Below, piece by piece: positions 17,965 to 26,765 of a stretch of 64,000 bases of DNA. Source of the DNA: Parvularcula mediterranea (GTDB lineage: Bacteria; Pseudomonadota; Alphaproteobacteria; Caulobacterales; Parvularculaceae); assembly GCF_013085255.1 (NCBI RefSeq), contig NZ_JABFCX010000002.1, positions 1,292,501-1,356,500 on the forward strand, in the 5' to 3' direction. Position numbers and translations under genes: made by a program. How positions within the stretch are numbered: the first letter of the stretch is position 1; the number at the start of each line of letters is the position of its first letter. The notes beneath the pieces are model-generated. The model saw nothing but the letters and a program-made list of their open reading frames with translations, searched no databases and was not told the DNA's origin.

Positions 17965-18974
17965 CAGCGTTCGGTCAGCTTGAATTCGATGCGGCGGTTC
18001 TGGGCGAGGCTCGCAGCATCGCGGCCCTGGACCAGCGGTTGGTACTCACCAAAGCCTGCGGCCACGAGGCGGTTGCCCGGTACGCCGCGGCCCTGAAGGT
18101 GCCGGACGACCGAGATCGCGCGCTCTGCGGAGAGGTGCCAGTTCGAATCGTAGAGAAGGCGGCATGCCGGGCCGAGCGCTTCTTGGTCGGCGTGGCCATC
18201 GACGCGGATGACCCAAGCGATCTCGCTCGGGATCTGCCCACGAATTTCGAGGAGCACATCGGCCAGCTTGTCGAGCTCCAGCTTGCCCTGCGGCGAGATG
18301 GTCGAGGAGCAGGAGCCGAAGAGGACGTCACTCTCGAAGACGAAGCGGTCGCCCACCACGCGGACGTCGTCGCGGTCGCCGAGGGCTTTCCTCAGCTCCT
18401 CGAAGAAGCGGGAGCGGACTTCGGCCAGCTCCGACACCTTGCGGGCGAGGGCCGCGTTGAGACGTTGGCTGAGGTTTTCGATCTGCGCCTGCTGTTCGAG
18501 GTCCTTGGCTTCGGCGGCCTCGAGCGCTTCCTGCAGGCTGGCGAGCTGTTTCCTGAGCGCGGCCAGCTGGGCGTTGAGGGTGGCGATTTCAGACTTCTGC
18601 TCTTCCGAGAGAGCCTTCTCCGCCTGGAGTTCCTCCGCAGACGCCGCAATGGCCGAGCCGGCGACGGCGAGTTCTTCGACAAGGGCGGCGATGCGCTCTT
18701 CGCCAGCCTTGATCTCGTCTTCGAGGGTCACGATCCGCGCAGCGAGGCGCTGGTTCTCGGCCTCTTTCAGCCCAAGATCCTCGGCGAGCTTGGCGATCTG
18801 TGCCCGGAGCGAGTTCAGCTCCGTATCCTTCTGGGTGAGGGCTTCACCCAGGTAGAATTGCGCCACCACGAAGAGCGACAGCACAACCATGAGGACGAGG
18901 ATGAGGCTCGACAGGCCGTCGACGAAGCCTGGCCAAATGGCGGCCTCACCGCCGCGGGAACGGCGACGCGCCAT
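17964..18974 (-). CDS. MotB/OmpA-like peptidoglycan-binding motor subunit
   Basis: 336 residues. A transmembrane helix at about 15-42 carries an aspartate just before it (FVDGLSSLILVLMVVLSLFVV), as in MotB-type stator proteins. A long Ala/Glu/Leu coiled coil (about 48-195) follows, then an OmpA-type peptidoglycan-binding domain with RVDGHADQEALG and NRRIEFKL near the C terminus. With the ExbB/MotA-like gene 3 bases upstream it forms a predicted proton-driven channel reaching across the periplasm. Such pairs are common in alphaproteobacteria and distinct from flagellar MotAB. The force-using target is unknown. Confidence 0.85.
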   Translation of the reverse strand: MARRRSRGGEAAIWPGFVDGLSSLILVLMVVLSLFVVAQFYLGEALTQKDTELNSLRAQIAKLAEDLGLKEAENQRLAARIVTLEDEIKAGEERIAALVEELAVAGSAIAASAEELQAEKALSEEQKSEIATLNAQLAALRKQLASLQEALEAAEAKDLEQQAQIENLSQRLNAALARKVSELAEVRSRFFEELRKALGDRDDVRVVGDRFVFESDVLFGSCSSTISPQGKLELDKLADVLLEIRGQIPSEIAWVIRVDGHADQEALGPACRLLYDSNWHLSAERAISVVRHLQGRGVPGNRLVAAGFGEYQPLVQGRDAASLAQNRRIEFKLTER

Positions 18975-18977
18975 GGC

Positions 18978-19925
18978 TTAGCGGCCCTTCGGAGCTTTGC
19001 CCTCGAGGAGGGTGCGGCCGAGCTGGCGGATTTCCTGCTGCACGGCGCCGGCACCTTCGTGCTGGGCGTTGGCGAGCTGGGTGATGGCCTGTTCGAGGCG
19101 GACGAGCGTGTCTTCGAGCTCCGCCGCGGAGTAGTCGCGGGACGCCTTGCCGCCATCCTTGCGCGACGAGGTGGTCGTGTCGGTGATGCCCGACAGCCAG
19201 TCTTCGAGGTCCGAATAGAAGCGGTTCTGCGCCTGGCCTGCCTGGATATCGAGGAGGCCGAGGACCAGCGATCCGCCGAGGCCGAAGAGCGACGAGCTGA
19301 ACGCCGTGCCCATGCCCGACAGAGGCTCATTGAGGTTGGTGATCAGGCTTCCCACCGCATCCGACGAGCTGCCGCCCGTGGTGCCTGCGAGGCTGCCGAT
19401 AACGTCGGAGACGCCATTCACGGTCTGGAGGAGGCCCCAGAAGGTGCCAAGCAGGCCGAGGAACACGAGGAGGTTCGTAGCGTAGCGGCCGATCTCGCGG
19501 CCTTCGTCGATCCTGAGGCCGACCGAGTCGAGGATCGCGCGGGTCGAAGCCTGGGACAGGCGACCGCCGCGCTCATCCGCATCGAGCAGCATCCGCGACA
19601 CAGCCGTGATGAGCATCGGCGCGCGGGGCAGGCGGGTGCGGGATGGGTCGACGGAGTTACGGAAGCTGTTGATCCAGCTCACCGCCGGGCTGACCATCAT
19701 GGCCTGCCGCAGATTGTACATGATCCCGACGAAGAGAACGAAAAGGATCAGCCCGTTGAGATACGGGTTCGCCATAAAGGCTTGAACCAGAAGCTCATTT
19801 GGCTGCGGGCTGTAGGGTGAGAGATACCAGCCTATCGCCCCGACAAGACCGAGGACGATGAGCATATTGAGGACTGCTCCGCTGGAGCCCGTGAAACGGA
19901 CCGAGCGATCAAGCGAACGCGCCAT
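18978..19925 (-). CDS. MotA/TolQ/ExbB-type proton channel protein
   Basis: 315 residues with membrane segments near 18-36, 56-73 and a conserved MotA/TolQ/ExbB core at about 160-235 (GRYATNLLVFLGLLGTFWGLLQTV, then GMGTAFSSSLFGLGGSLVLGLLD). The Thr/Gly-rich second segment is the pore-lining signature of the family. A soluble C-terminal tail with helical character follows. Partner of the OmpA-like gene directly downstream (3-base gap). It is not TolQ: no TolR, TolA or TolB genes are nearby. Confidence 0.88.
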   Translation of the reverse strand: MARSLDRSVRFTGSSGAVLNMLIVLGLVGAIGWYLSPYSPQPNELLVQAFMANPYLNGLILFVLFVGIMYNLRQAMMVSPAVSWINSFRNSVDPSRTRLPRAPMLITAVSRMLLDADERGGRLSQASTRAILDSVGLRIDEGREIGRYATNLLVFLGLLGTFWGLLQTVNGVSDVIGSLAGTTGGSSSDAVGSLITNLNEPLSGMGTAFSSSLFGLGGSLVLGLLDIQAGQAQNRFYSDLEDWLSGITDTTTSSRKDGGKASRDYSAAELEDTLVRLEQAITQLANAQHEGAGAVQQEIRQLGRTLLEGKAPKGR

Positions 19926-19983
19926 GTGGTTCTACCCCTAACCGAAGGGTCCATCTTACCGCAAAGGCGTGAAGAGAAAAGTG

Positions 19984-21567
19984 TTAACCCGCCTTGGGCC
20001 TCAAATCGGAAATCCTGATCGCTCCAAGGAGAAGCGATAGGATGCCGTAGAGGACAGCGCCGAGCCCTGCGAGTATGAAGAGCATGATCCAGCTCTGCCC
20101 CGCGCATATGTCCTGAAGCTCCGGTCTGTAGACCAGCGCGTAGAGCAGGGCGGCAGAGAGCCCCGCGGTCGAGACCAGCATGGCGAGGAGCCTCGTGAAG
20201 AGGTGCCTGAAATGGATGATGCCCCGCCGCCGCAACGTGATGACGAGGAGCGAGACCTCCAGCCATCCGGCAGCGATAGTGCCCACAGGCACGGCGAGGA
20301 ATTCGATGAACGGGAAGAGCGTGATCGACAGGATCGCATTGGTCGCGATGGCGACAAGGGCAAAGCGCATCGGCGTGCCTGTGTCCTCCCTCGCGAAGAA
20401 CGCTGCCGAGAAGACCTTCTGAAGGACGAAGGCGGGGACGCCGAAGCCGAAGATGAAGAGCGCCTTGCCCACCATCTCGACGTCCGTGTCGTTGAAGGCC
20501 GAACCGCCTGCGCCGATCATCCTTGTCGCCATGCCGGCCATGTCCTGGAACAGCGCTTCGGCGATGAAGGTGCCGAGGATCGTGAGGCCCGCCGCTGCGG
20601 GAAGGGCGAAGAAGAGCGCGGTCAGGAAGCCCTGCTCCAGCGTATGCGCTGCCCGCTGCTCGTCACCGGACTTCAGCGCCCGGCCGATCGCAGGCATCAG
20701 GACGACACCGAGGGCGATGCCGATCATGCCGAGGGGCAGCTGGTAAAGCTGGTCGGCATAGGCGAGCCACGAGACTGCGCCGTTCTGCTGGCTGGCGATG
20801 TTGGTGCCGACGATGGCGTTCACCTGCAGCGCGGAGGCGGCGATGAAACCGGGCGTACCGAGCGCCAACATCCTGCGCGCCGACTTGGTGAAGCGCGGCA
20901 GCCTGAGCCTCAGGAGGAGCCTTGAACGCAAGGCTCCCCAAAGAAGCGCCAGAAGCTGGGCCACGCCCGAAGCCATCACGCCGATCGACAGCCAGAGGCC
21001 CGTCACCTCGATATCCGCGCGCGCAGTCGCGAGGAGCGCGGCGATCATCCCGACATTGAGGAGAAGGGGCGCCGCTGCTGCCACGGCGAACCTGCCAAGG
21101 GCATTGAGCATGCCGCCATAAATCCCCACCACCGACATGCAGGCGAGGTAGGGGAACATGATCCGCGCATAGAGCACCGCGAGGTCAAACCGCTCGGGAT
21201 CGTCCCTGAACCCTGAGGTCAGGATGGAGATTGCGAACGGCGTGAAGATCATCACCGCCGCCGAGAGCGCCGTGAGGATCACCACCATCCAGGCAAGGAT
21301 GTCCTCGGCGAACCGGCGCGCCTCTTCGATGCCGCCTTCAGCTTCCTTGCCCTGGAAGAGCGGGACAAACGCTGCCTGGAACGCGCCTTCGGCCAGGAGG
21401 CGGCGGAACATGTTGGGGAGCCTGAACGCCGCCATGAAAGCGTCAGCCACCGGATTCCCCGAGGCGCCGATGACGCCCGCGAGGATCAGCTGCCTGACAA
21501 AGCCGAAGAGGCGGCTCAGCAGCGTAAGGCCCGACACGGTGGCCAGAGATTTCAAAAGCTTCGGCAA
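19984..21567 (-). CDS. murJ: Lipid II flippase MurJ
   Basis: Flips lipid II across the inner membrane for peptidoglycan synthesis; essential in most bacteria. 527 residues and about 14 membrane helices of the MOP superfamily. Typical motifs are SRLFGFVRQLILAGVIGASGNPVADAFMAAFRLPNMFRRLLAEGAFQAAFVP-like (the first 90 residues), and a mid-protein AREDTGTPM. It is upstream of the ExbB-OmpA operon on the same strand, with a 58-base gap, so co-transcription is possible. Start ATG at 21567. Confidence 0.96.
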   Translation of the reverse strand: MPKLLKSLATVSGLTLLSRLFGFVRQLILAGVIGASGNPVADAFMAAFRLPNMFRRLLAEGAFQAAFVPLFQGKEAEGGIEEARRFAEDILAWMVVILTALSAAVMIFTPFAISILTSGFRDDPERFDLAVLYARIMFPYLACMSVVGIYGGMLNALGRFAVAAAAPLLLNVGMIAALLATARADIEVTGLWLSIGVMASGVAQLLALLWGALRSRLLLRLRLPRFTKSARRMLALGTPGFIAASALQVNAIVGTNIASQQNGAVSWLAYADQLYQLPLGMIGIALGVVLMPAIGRALKSGDEQRAAHTLEQGFLTALFFALPAAAGLTILGTFIAEALFQDMAGMATRMIGAGGSAFNDTDVEMVGKALFIFGFGVPAFVLQKVFSAAFFAREDTGTPMRFALVAIATNAILSITLFPFIEFLAVPVGTIAAGWLEVSLLVITLRRRGIIHFRHLFTRLLAMLVSTAGLSAALLYALVYRPELQDICAGQSWIMLFILAGLGAVLYGILSLLLGAIRISDLRPKAG

Positions 21568-21638
21568 GAAGTCGCCCCGACGCGCAAGTGCTCAACCCTA
21601 GTCCTGCCGACCAAGGTCAACAAGCATGCCGGGAGAGC

Positions 21639-23108
21639 TTAGCCCGAAATCGTTGCACGGCGCATAAGAGCCTTGCGGTCGCCATCGGCTCGTAAGCGGA
21701 AAGCAAGGGGCGTCCCGTCCTCGCTCAGGGTCACGCCGAGGCCGGAGCGTTCGAGCGCGGCCTTGAGAAACGCCGAGGGGTTCTCGACAGGTTCCAGCGC
21801 AAGGGTCCGAATGTCCTTCATCGCTGCCTCAGAAGCGCCGAGCCCTGCGAAGGTCTCGAAATAGGCCTCATGAGTCAGCCCTTCGTCGCCCCGCTCGGAT
21901 GCGACTTTCTTGAACCGGTTCCAGAAGTCATAGAGCGAGTGGTCCGGCAGCCCGGCATCCGTGATCAGGCCCATGAAGTCCCCGCAGGCATAGAACGCGC
22001 CGAAGTCACCCCGGCCGACCGCTTCGGTCAGTGGCCCTTTCTCCAGCCCCGCGACGCAATCTCTGTAAGCTGACGAATAGACCTCCATGAGGAAGCCGTT
22101 CGGGTCTTCAGAGAAGCTCGCCGCCACGTCGTGGGCCATGGTGTTGGCGCTGCCTTCGTGGATCCAGGCGTGGAGCTGGTCGGCAGGATTACCGTTGTCC
22201 ATCTTCTGGTAGAGATGCGCCGCCTCATGGGCAAAGAACCATTGGAGGTAGGTGAGGATGCCCGGCTCCCGATCCGTCAGCGCTTCGCCTCCAGCCTCAA
22301 GCGCGAGGACACCGCCATCGAGCGCACCGCCTGTGAGGTTGAGGCCCTCGCCCTCAAGCCCGTGAAAGCCGAAAATAACCGTGGACTTGCGCGGCAGGTC
22401 CTTGCCCCAGCCATCGGTGAGCTCACTGAAGATCCGTACAAGGTTGGCATCGAAGCCATCGGCCACCCATGAGGGCAGGCCGGGATCAACAAAGCCGACG
22501 AAGCTTTCCCCTTCGACGGGCTGGAGCTCTCCGACAAAGGCGTAGGTGTCGTCGCCCTCAGGCGTGAGGGTCACCTCGCCATCATACCGCTTCCCGCGCA
22601 GCCAGATCGGGCTCTCCGATTTGATCGTCAGGTCGAGATCGAGATCGGGCTTGCCCCATTCATTCGCGGTCTGATTGAACGCTTCGATGGCTTCGCGGCT
22701 CTCAGCTGGCATCAGGCGGAACTGGCCCGTCAGGACGCCATGGTCACCAGTGGTGTACGGAATGAAAGCGGTATAGGCTTTGGGCAGGTTCTCGGATGAC
22801 GGCGCAAAGCGGAACGAAGCTTCGGTGGCAGGTTCTTCGAAGATCAGCGCATCCATCTGGCCAATGGCCTCGACCTCTGCGCCCTCGGTCAGCGACGTCC
22901 ATTCGCCAGCCCGGTAGGTGAGGGGCGCCTGGCCGAAGACAAGCGCGGTCTGGGGCTCACGGAAGCGGTAGGTGAGGGTGTAGGAGCCGCTGTCCTCCCG
23001 CGTGAGGGTCGCGGAGACATCCGCTGGCACCAAGGGCGCGCTCTCGGGTACGGGCGCCGTGGCACAGGCGGAAGCGAGGACGCAGGCGGCGAAGATCGAG
23101 GTTCTCAT
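21639..23108 (-). CDS. Lipoprotein metallopeptidase-like protein (HEXXH, gluzincin type)
   Basis: 489 residues. A lipoprotein signal peptide, MRTSIFAACVLASAC, ends in a lipobox with Cys at residue 15. A strand-rich N-terminal half is followed by a peptidase-like region with FFAHEAAHLYQK (about residue 292), a zinc-binding HEXXH, and a downstream AWIHEGSANTMAHDV whose Glu would be the third ligand, as in M1-like gluzincins. The frame is open to 23141, but starting at 23108 gives the signal peptide at the N terminus, with GGA 5 bases upstream. Substrate unknown; anchored in the envelope. Confidence 0.75.
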   Translation of the reverse strand: MRTSIFAACVLASACATAPVPESAPLVPADVSATLTREDSGSYTLTYRFREPQTALVFGQAPLTYRAGEWTSLTEGAEVEAIGQMDALIFEEPATEASFRFAPSSENLPKAYTAFIPYTTGDHGVLTGQFRLMPAESREAIEAFNQTANEWGKPDLDLDLTIKSESPIWLRGKRYDGEVTLTPEGDDTYAFVGELQPVEGESFVGFVDPGLPSWVADGFDANLVRIFSELTDGWGKDLPRKSTVIFGFHGLEGEGLNLTGGALDGGVLALEAGGEALTDREPGILTYLQWFFAHEAAHLYQKMDNGNPADQLHAWIHEGSANTMAHDVAASFSEDPNGFLMEVYSSAYRDCVAGLEKGPLTEAVGRGDFGAFYACGDFMGLITDAGLPDHSLYDFWNRFKKVASERGDEGLTHEAYFETFAGLGASEAAMKDIRTLALEPVENPSAFLKAALERSGLGVTLSEDGTPLAFRLRADGDRKALMRRATISG

Positions 23109-23185
23109 GGCGTCCAACGTAGTGAACCCTATGCCGGTCACAAGCCGCCTATGGCAGGGGGCTTCCTTATCCCTACATCGAAGCG

Positions 23186-23680
23186 ATGGCGGATCTCCTC
23201 ACCCTCGGCCTTGGCGGCGGCTGTCATTGGTGCACCGAAGCGGTGTTCCAGAGCCTTCGCGGAGTGTCAGGCGTCGAGCAGGGCTTCATCGAAAGCGCAC
23301 CGCCCCATGACACGGCTTCAGAGGCCGTCTGGCTGCAGCTCGATGAGGGCATTATGCCGCTTTCGGTCCTCCTCGACATCCACCTGCGCACCCATTCCTC
23401 AGGCTCGCAGCACAAGATGCGCGGCAAGTACCGCAGCGCTGTCTATGTGATGGACGAGGACACGGGCGAGCGCTGCCGCGAGGTGATCCATCAGCTTGCT
23501 GAGGAAAGAGAGGGACCTGTCGTGACGGAGGTCCTGCCGCTTCGGCGTTTCATCCTCAACGACGCGCGGTTCCTCAACTATCAGAAGACCCGGCCCGAGG
23601 CACCGTTCTGCAAGACGTATATCGACCCGAAGCTTGCGCTTCTGCGCCGCGAATTCTCAGAATTCTCAGAAGAGGCCTAG
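23186..23680 (+). CDS. Divergent MsrA-like methionine sulfoxide reductase
   Basis: 164 residues. The N-terminal LGLGGGCHWCTEAVFQSLRGV matches the MsrA active-site motif with the catalytic Cys in GCxWC, and LLDIHLRTHSSG... KYRSAVYV matches its C-terminal half. But the GYxGG motif is replaced by QGFIES, and the usual GHxE substrate-binding region by DTASEAVWLQL. It may therefore be a related enzyme or a weakened MsrA. A free Cys near the C terminus (EAPFCKTYI) could be the resolving residue. It is convergent with the SH3 gene, overlapping 4 bases. Confidence 0.7.
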   Translation: MADLLTLGLGGGCHWCTEAVFQSLRGVSGVEQGFIESAPPHDTASEAVWLQLDEGIMPLSVLLDIHLRTHSSGSQHKMRGKYRSAVYVMDEDTGERCREVIHQLAEEREGPVVTEVLPLRRFILNDARFLNYQKTRPEAPFCKTYIDPKLALLRREFSEFSEEA

Positions 23681-24177
23681 AGCGTGCCCCAGAGCTTGGA
23701 CTTCTCCGTCCAGCCCCGATAGCTTTTTGTCCGTATACGGCACCACTCACCGCGGCAGGTCTCGAGCTTTGCCATGACGCCTTCTTCGACCCTTGCACGG
23801 GGCAGGGCATCTTCGGTGGGCTCGGCGAAGAGGATCCCGGGGGAGAGGGTCACGGCGTGCTTGTTCTCGACCAGCATCACCTTGTTGATCCAGACGCGGC
23901 GGCCCGTATGGTCCTCGACCCGGCGCCAGTCATTGTCCGGATCCTCGGCGATGACTTTCACCGGCAGGCCGCGCTTCTGGTAGATCACCACGACGTCGAG
24001 GTTCGGCCCGGCACGGCCGAAGACCTTGTCATTCTTGAGGGCAACGAAGCGGGGGACGGGAAGGCCCGAATAGCTCTCGCGCTCCTGCGCCTGCGCATCC
24101 TCGAAGACCGAGGTGACGACCGAAAGAAGACCGAGAATGAGAAGCGCCAGACCAAGGCGCTTGGGAACCCCGCGCAC
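23677..24177 (-). CDS. Exported bacterial SH3-domain protein
   Basis: 166 residues. A signal peptide (MRGVPKRLGLALLILGLLSVVTSV, cleavage near AQAQ) is followed by two SH3-like repeats: one with VFGRAGPNLDVVVIYQKRGLPVKVI ... DDWRRVEDHTGRRVWINKVML, the second with VEEGVMAKLETCRGEWCRIRTKSYRGWTEKSKLWG. The pattern of repeated VxAG/W-x-x-V and GWI/GWT fits SH3_4-type domains of envelope proteins in alphaproteobacteria, thought to bind cell-wall material. The precise role is unknown. Confidence 0.82.
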   Translation of the reverse strand: MRGVPKRLGLALLILGLLSVVTSVFEDAQAQERESYSGLPVPRFVALKNDKVFGRAGPNLDVVVIYQKRGLPVKVIAEDPDNDWRRVEDHTGRRVWINKVMLVENKHAVTLSPGILFAEPTEDALPRARVEEGVMAKLETCRGEWCRIRTKSYRGWTEKSKLWGTL

Positions 24178-24253
24178 AGCTTGCCCCTCCGAAGACTGAA
24201 CGTGAACGCGTTAGCCTTGGGGGAAGGATGGTAAATGCGGAGTTAACGGACGA

Positions 24254-24448
24254 TCAGTCGTCGGAGAGCTTTCGCGCTTCGCCCTCGAGCATGATCGGGA
24301 TGCCCTGCCTGATCGGGTAGGCGAGCCCGGCTGCGTCGGAGACGAGCTCCTGCGCCTCGGCATCGTAGCGGAGGGTGCTCCTGGTCACGGGGCAGACGAG
24401 AAGTTCGAGGACCTTGGGGTCCGGCTTGCGCGCTTCGGTATCGGTCAT
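24254..24448 (-). CDS. Trm112/YcaR-family small protein
   Basis: 64 residues with the family pattern [38 protein letters not shown]. Members of this family (UPF0434) resemble Trm112, an activator of methyltransferases, and keep one CP motif of the zinc site. It sits 6 bases after the LON-domain gene and may be its operon partner. Recognised by pattern; function in bacteria not established. Confidence 0.88.
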   Translation of the reverse strand: MTDTEARKPDPKVLELLVCPVTRSTLRYDAEAQELVSDAAGLAYPIRQGIPIMLEGEARKLSDD

Positions 24449-24454
24449 GGGGCC

Positions 24455-25120
24455 TTATTGCAGACGGTCGCCGCCCTCGTCATCCATATCCTGACGCTTC
24501 TGCGCGATCGACATTTCCATGAGCGCGATCAGCGTCTCGCCGCGGGCTTCAATGGAATGAGCCTCGACGATGGCCTGCTTCTCATCGGGCTCGAACGGGC
24601 AGGACATGGAGACCGAATTGATGATCGTCTCCGCCGAAGCACCTTCGATCGAGTCCCAGTCAGCCCTGAGGCCCACTTCCTCGAGATAGCGCATCAGGAG
24701 CTCGATCACCCGCTCGCGCAGGTGCGGGTTCTCTTCAGGCTCCTCATAGCGGTCGAGGGTGAAACTCGACCAGTCCACTGCGCCGACGCGGAAGCCCTGA
24801 TCATGGAGGGTGTCCCCGGTCAGCCTGAACCGTGAGACCCCTGTCAGGGTCAGAAGGAACCGCCCGTCGCCCGTCTCCATGAAGGAGGTGATCCGGCCAG
24901 CGCAGCCAACATCATAGAGCGTCGGGTTGACGTCATCCTCGTGGCGCGGGCGGACCATGCCGATATGCCTGCCCGTGCAGAGGGCATGCTCGGTCATGGC
25001 GAGGTAGCGCGGTTCGAAGATATTGAGAGGAAGCTGGGCCCTCGGCAGGAGCATCGCGCTGCGCAAGGGGAAGATCGGAATCTCCCCCGGCAGCACGCGC
25101 CGCTTTTCGTCATGGGGCAT
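24455..25120 (-). CDS. LON peptidase substrate-binding-domain protein
   Basis: 221 residues covering only the N-terminal LON domain, without ATPase or protease: IPIFPLRSAMLLPRAQLPLNIFEPRYLAM near residues 14-42, then GCAGRITSF and a helical tail with RVIELLMRYLEEVGL. The frame is open to 25285 but I start at the ATG at 25120 (MPHDEKRRVLPGE), where family members begin; the extra 55 residues show no coding character. It lies 50 bases after the cnoX stop on the same strand and 6 bases before the Trm112-like gene. Confidence 0.88.
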   Translation of the reverse strand: MPHDEKRRVLPGEIPIFPLRSAMLLPRAQLPLNIFEPRYLAMTEHALCTGRHIGMVRPRHEDDVNPTLYDVGCAGRITSFMETGDGRFLLTLTGVSRFRLTGDTLHDQGFRVGAVDWSSFTLDRYEEPEENPHLRERVIELLMRYLEEVGLRADWDSIEGASAETIINSVSMSCPFEPDEKQAIVEAHSIEARGETLIALMEMSIAQKRQDMDDEGGDRLQ

Positions 25121-25170
25121 GAAGCTGCTTCCCGATAGGCGGGGATGGGATAACCCCCGCCCAAGAGAAG

Positions 25171-26130
25171 TTAGCTGAAAAGCACAGAAGACAAGCGGCG
25201 GCGTCCGCGCTTCACGTCCGGGTGCCCCGCGCCGAGGGCTTCGAACACCGTCAGGAGTTTCTCCTTGGCCGCACCCTCGTTCCACTCACGGTCCCGCTCG
25301 ATCATGCCGAGAAGTGTGTCCATGGCTTCGGTCATCTGGCCTGCGCCGATCTGGCCCTCTGCATAAGCGAAGGCAGCGTCCTGATCGGCCGGGTTTGCGG
25401 CATGCGCCTGCTGGAGGCCTGCCAGTTCGCCCGAGGGAGCATCCTGCTTGGCGAGATCAAGCTGCGCGGTGATCTGCGCAACCGCGGGGTGGTTCTCGAA
25501 GCCCATGGGGAGTTGCGACAATGTGGCGCGGGCGGCTTCGACGTCGCCTGCCATCGCCTGCACCCTTGCGATACCCGCCATGGCTTCGACCCGGACATCG
25601 GCATTGTCCTCGGCGGTGTCGAGCACCTGCGAATAAGCGACGATGGCGCTTTGCAGGTCCTGGTTGGCAAGCGCCTGCTCCGCCGCCGCGATCAGCTCGG
25701 CGGGGTCTGGCGCGCCAGGAGCGCCGCCGCCCTTGAGGCCCATCTGCTCAGCGCCAGCCACGATGCGGTCGAGGAACGTGTTCACTTCGCTCTCAGGGAC
25801 CGCGCCCATGAAGCCGTCGACCGGCTGGCCCTGCACGAAAGCCATGACCGTGGGGAGCGACTGGATCCGCAGCTGCTGGGCCAGCATCTGGTTCTTGTCT
25901 GTGTCGACCTTCACCATTTTGACCTTGCCGCCCCGGGCCTGAACCGCCTTTTCGAGGATCGGGCCAAGGGTTTTGCAGGGCCCGCACCAGCTCGCCCAGA
26001 AATCGACGACCACCGGCACTTCCATCGAGGCGTCCATGACGTCGGCTTGGAAGGTCTCGATGGTGGCGTCTTTCACGAGGTCGGCTGCGGGCGGTTCGGC
26101 ATTGCCGCCGAGGATCGGGGTGTCGGACAT
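25171..26130 (-). CDS. cnoX: Chaperedoxin CnoX (thioredoxin plus TPR region)
   Basis: A thioredoxin-fold holdase that protects unfolded proteins under oxidative stress and hands them to the chaperone systems. The N-terminal thioredoxin domain has a complete WCGPC active site near residue 48 (VVVDFWASWCGPCKTLGPILE); the rest, from about 145, is TPR-like helical repeats. 319 residues is normal. E. coli CnoX lacks the redox-active CxxC; the intact motif here means it could also work as a reductase. First gene of the cnoX-LON-Trm112 run. Confidence 0.9.
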   Translation of the reverse strand: MSDTPILGGNAEPPAADLVKDATIETFQADVMDASMEVPVVVDFWASWCGPCKTLGPILEKAVQARGGKVKMVKVDTDKNQMLAQQLRIQSLPTVMAFVQGQPVDGFMGAVPESEVNTFLDRIVAGAEQMGLKGGGAPGAPDPAELIAAAEQALANQDLQSAIVAYSQVLDTAEDNADVRVEAMAGIARVQAMAGDVEAARATLSQLPMGFENHPAVAQITAQLDLAKQDAPSGELAGLQQAHAANPADQDAAFAYAEGQIGAGQMTEAMDTLLGMIERDREWNEGAAKEKLLTVFEALGAGHPDVKRGRRRLSSVLFS

Positions 26131-26183
26131 GTCTGTCGTCTCAATCGTTAGAATGCGTTGTCGGGCGGGAGATGGCCGCTCTG

Positions 26184-26684
26184 TCAGCCTTGGGCAAGGC
26201 CGATGACGATGAACGCCTTGGCATGAAGCTCGGCAAACCGTTTCAGGTCCTCGCCGGTCACGCCCGTGGAAGCCGTGTTGCGCAAGGGATGGGCCCAGAT
26301 CGGGTCAGCTTCGAAGAGCGCCTCGTCGATGACGAAGGTCTCGATCCTGAGGCTACGGTCGTTGATCAGCGCAAACGGCGTCAGGTGCCCCGGGGCGACG
26401 CCCAGCACCTCCTCCATGACCTCAGGCTTGGCAAAGCTGAGACGCCCTCGAGCGCCGACGGCCTCACCAACCTTCTTGAGGTCGACCTTTGTCCTGCCAA
26501 CGGCCGTGACGAGGGTGAGGGTGCCGTCTTTGTCTTCGAGGAGCAGGCTCTTCGACCGGCTGCCAGGCATGGTCTCGGCAAGGTGCGCGCTCTCAGCGAC
26601 GGTGGCGGTCGCGTCATGCTCCACCGTCTCCGATGCGATGCCCATCTCCTCAAAGCGGGCAAACAATCGCCGTTCCGGGTCCAT
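26184..26684 (-). CDS. Prolyl-tRNA deacylase (YbaK/ProX type)
   Basis: Hydrolyses Ala or Cys mischarged on tRNA-Pro in trans. 166 residues with the YbaK fold pattern: TVEHDATATVAESAHLAETMPG, KSLLLEDKDGTLTLVTAVGRTKVDLKKV, and VAPGHLTPFALIND with the GxxxPF substrate-loop motif, then HPLRNTASTGVTGEDLKRF. The ATG at 26684 matches family starts; a TTG at 26720 would add 12 residues. Free-standing ProX rather than part of proS. It lies between cnoX and a MarR gene, all on the minus strand, with no clear operon link. Confidence 0.88.
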   Translation of the reverse strand: MDPERRLFARFEEMGIASETVEHDATATVAESAHLAETMPGSRSKSLLLEDKDGTLTLVTAVGRTKVDLKKVGEAVGARGRLSFAKPEVMEEVLGVAPGHLTPFALINDRSLRIETFVIDEALFEADPIWAHPLRNTASTGVTGEDLKRFAELHAKAFIVIGLAQG

Positions 26685-26765
26685 AGCGTCCGGTTTGAGG
26701 CCCTCTCTGGCCGTCTTCAACTCACCTGAGGAACATGGTTGCGGAGATTCGCTGGCATCGCGAAC

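Noticed and set aside
17952-19820. A 622-codon plus-strand frame opposite the motor operon
   Set aside because: Antisense to three genes with clear motifs and coupled starts; Arg/Glu/Ala-rich composition with no domain.
17964-19925. Zorya-type anti-phage system, because of the MotA/MotB-like pair
   Set aside because: No ZorC, ZorD or ZorE is adjacent, and the proteins match the widespread alphaproteobacterial ExbB/OmpA envelope pair.
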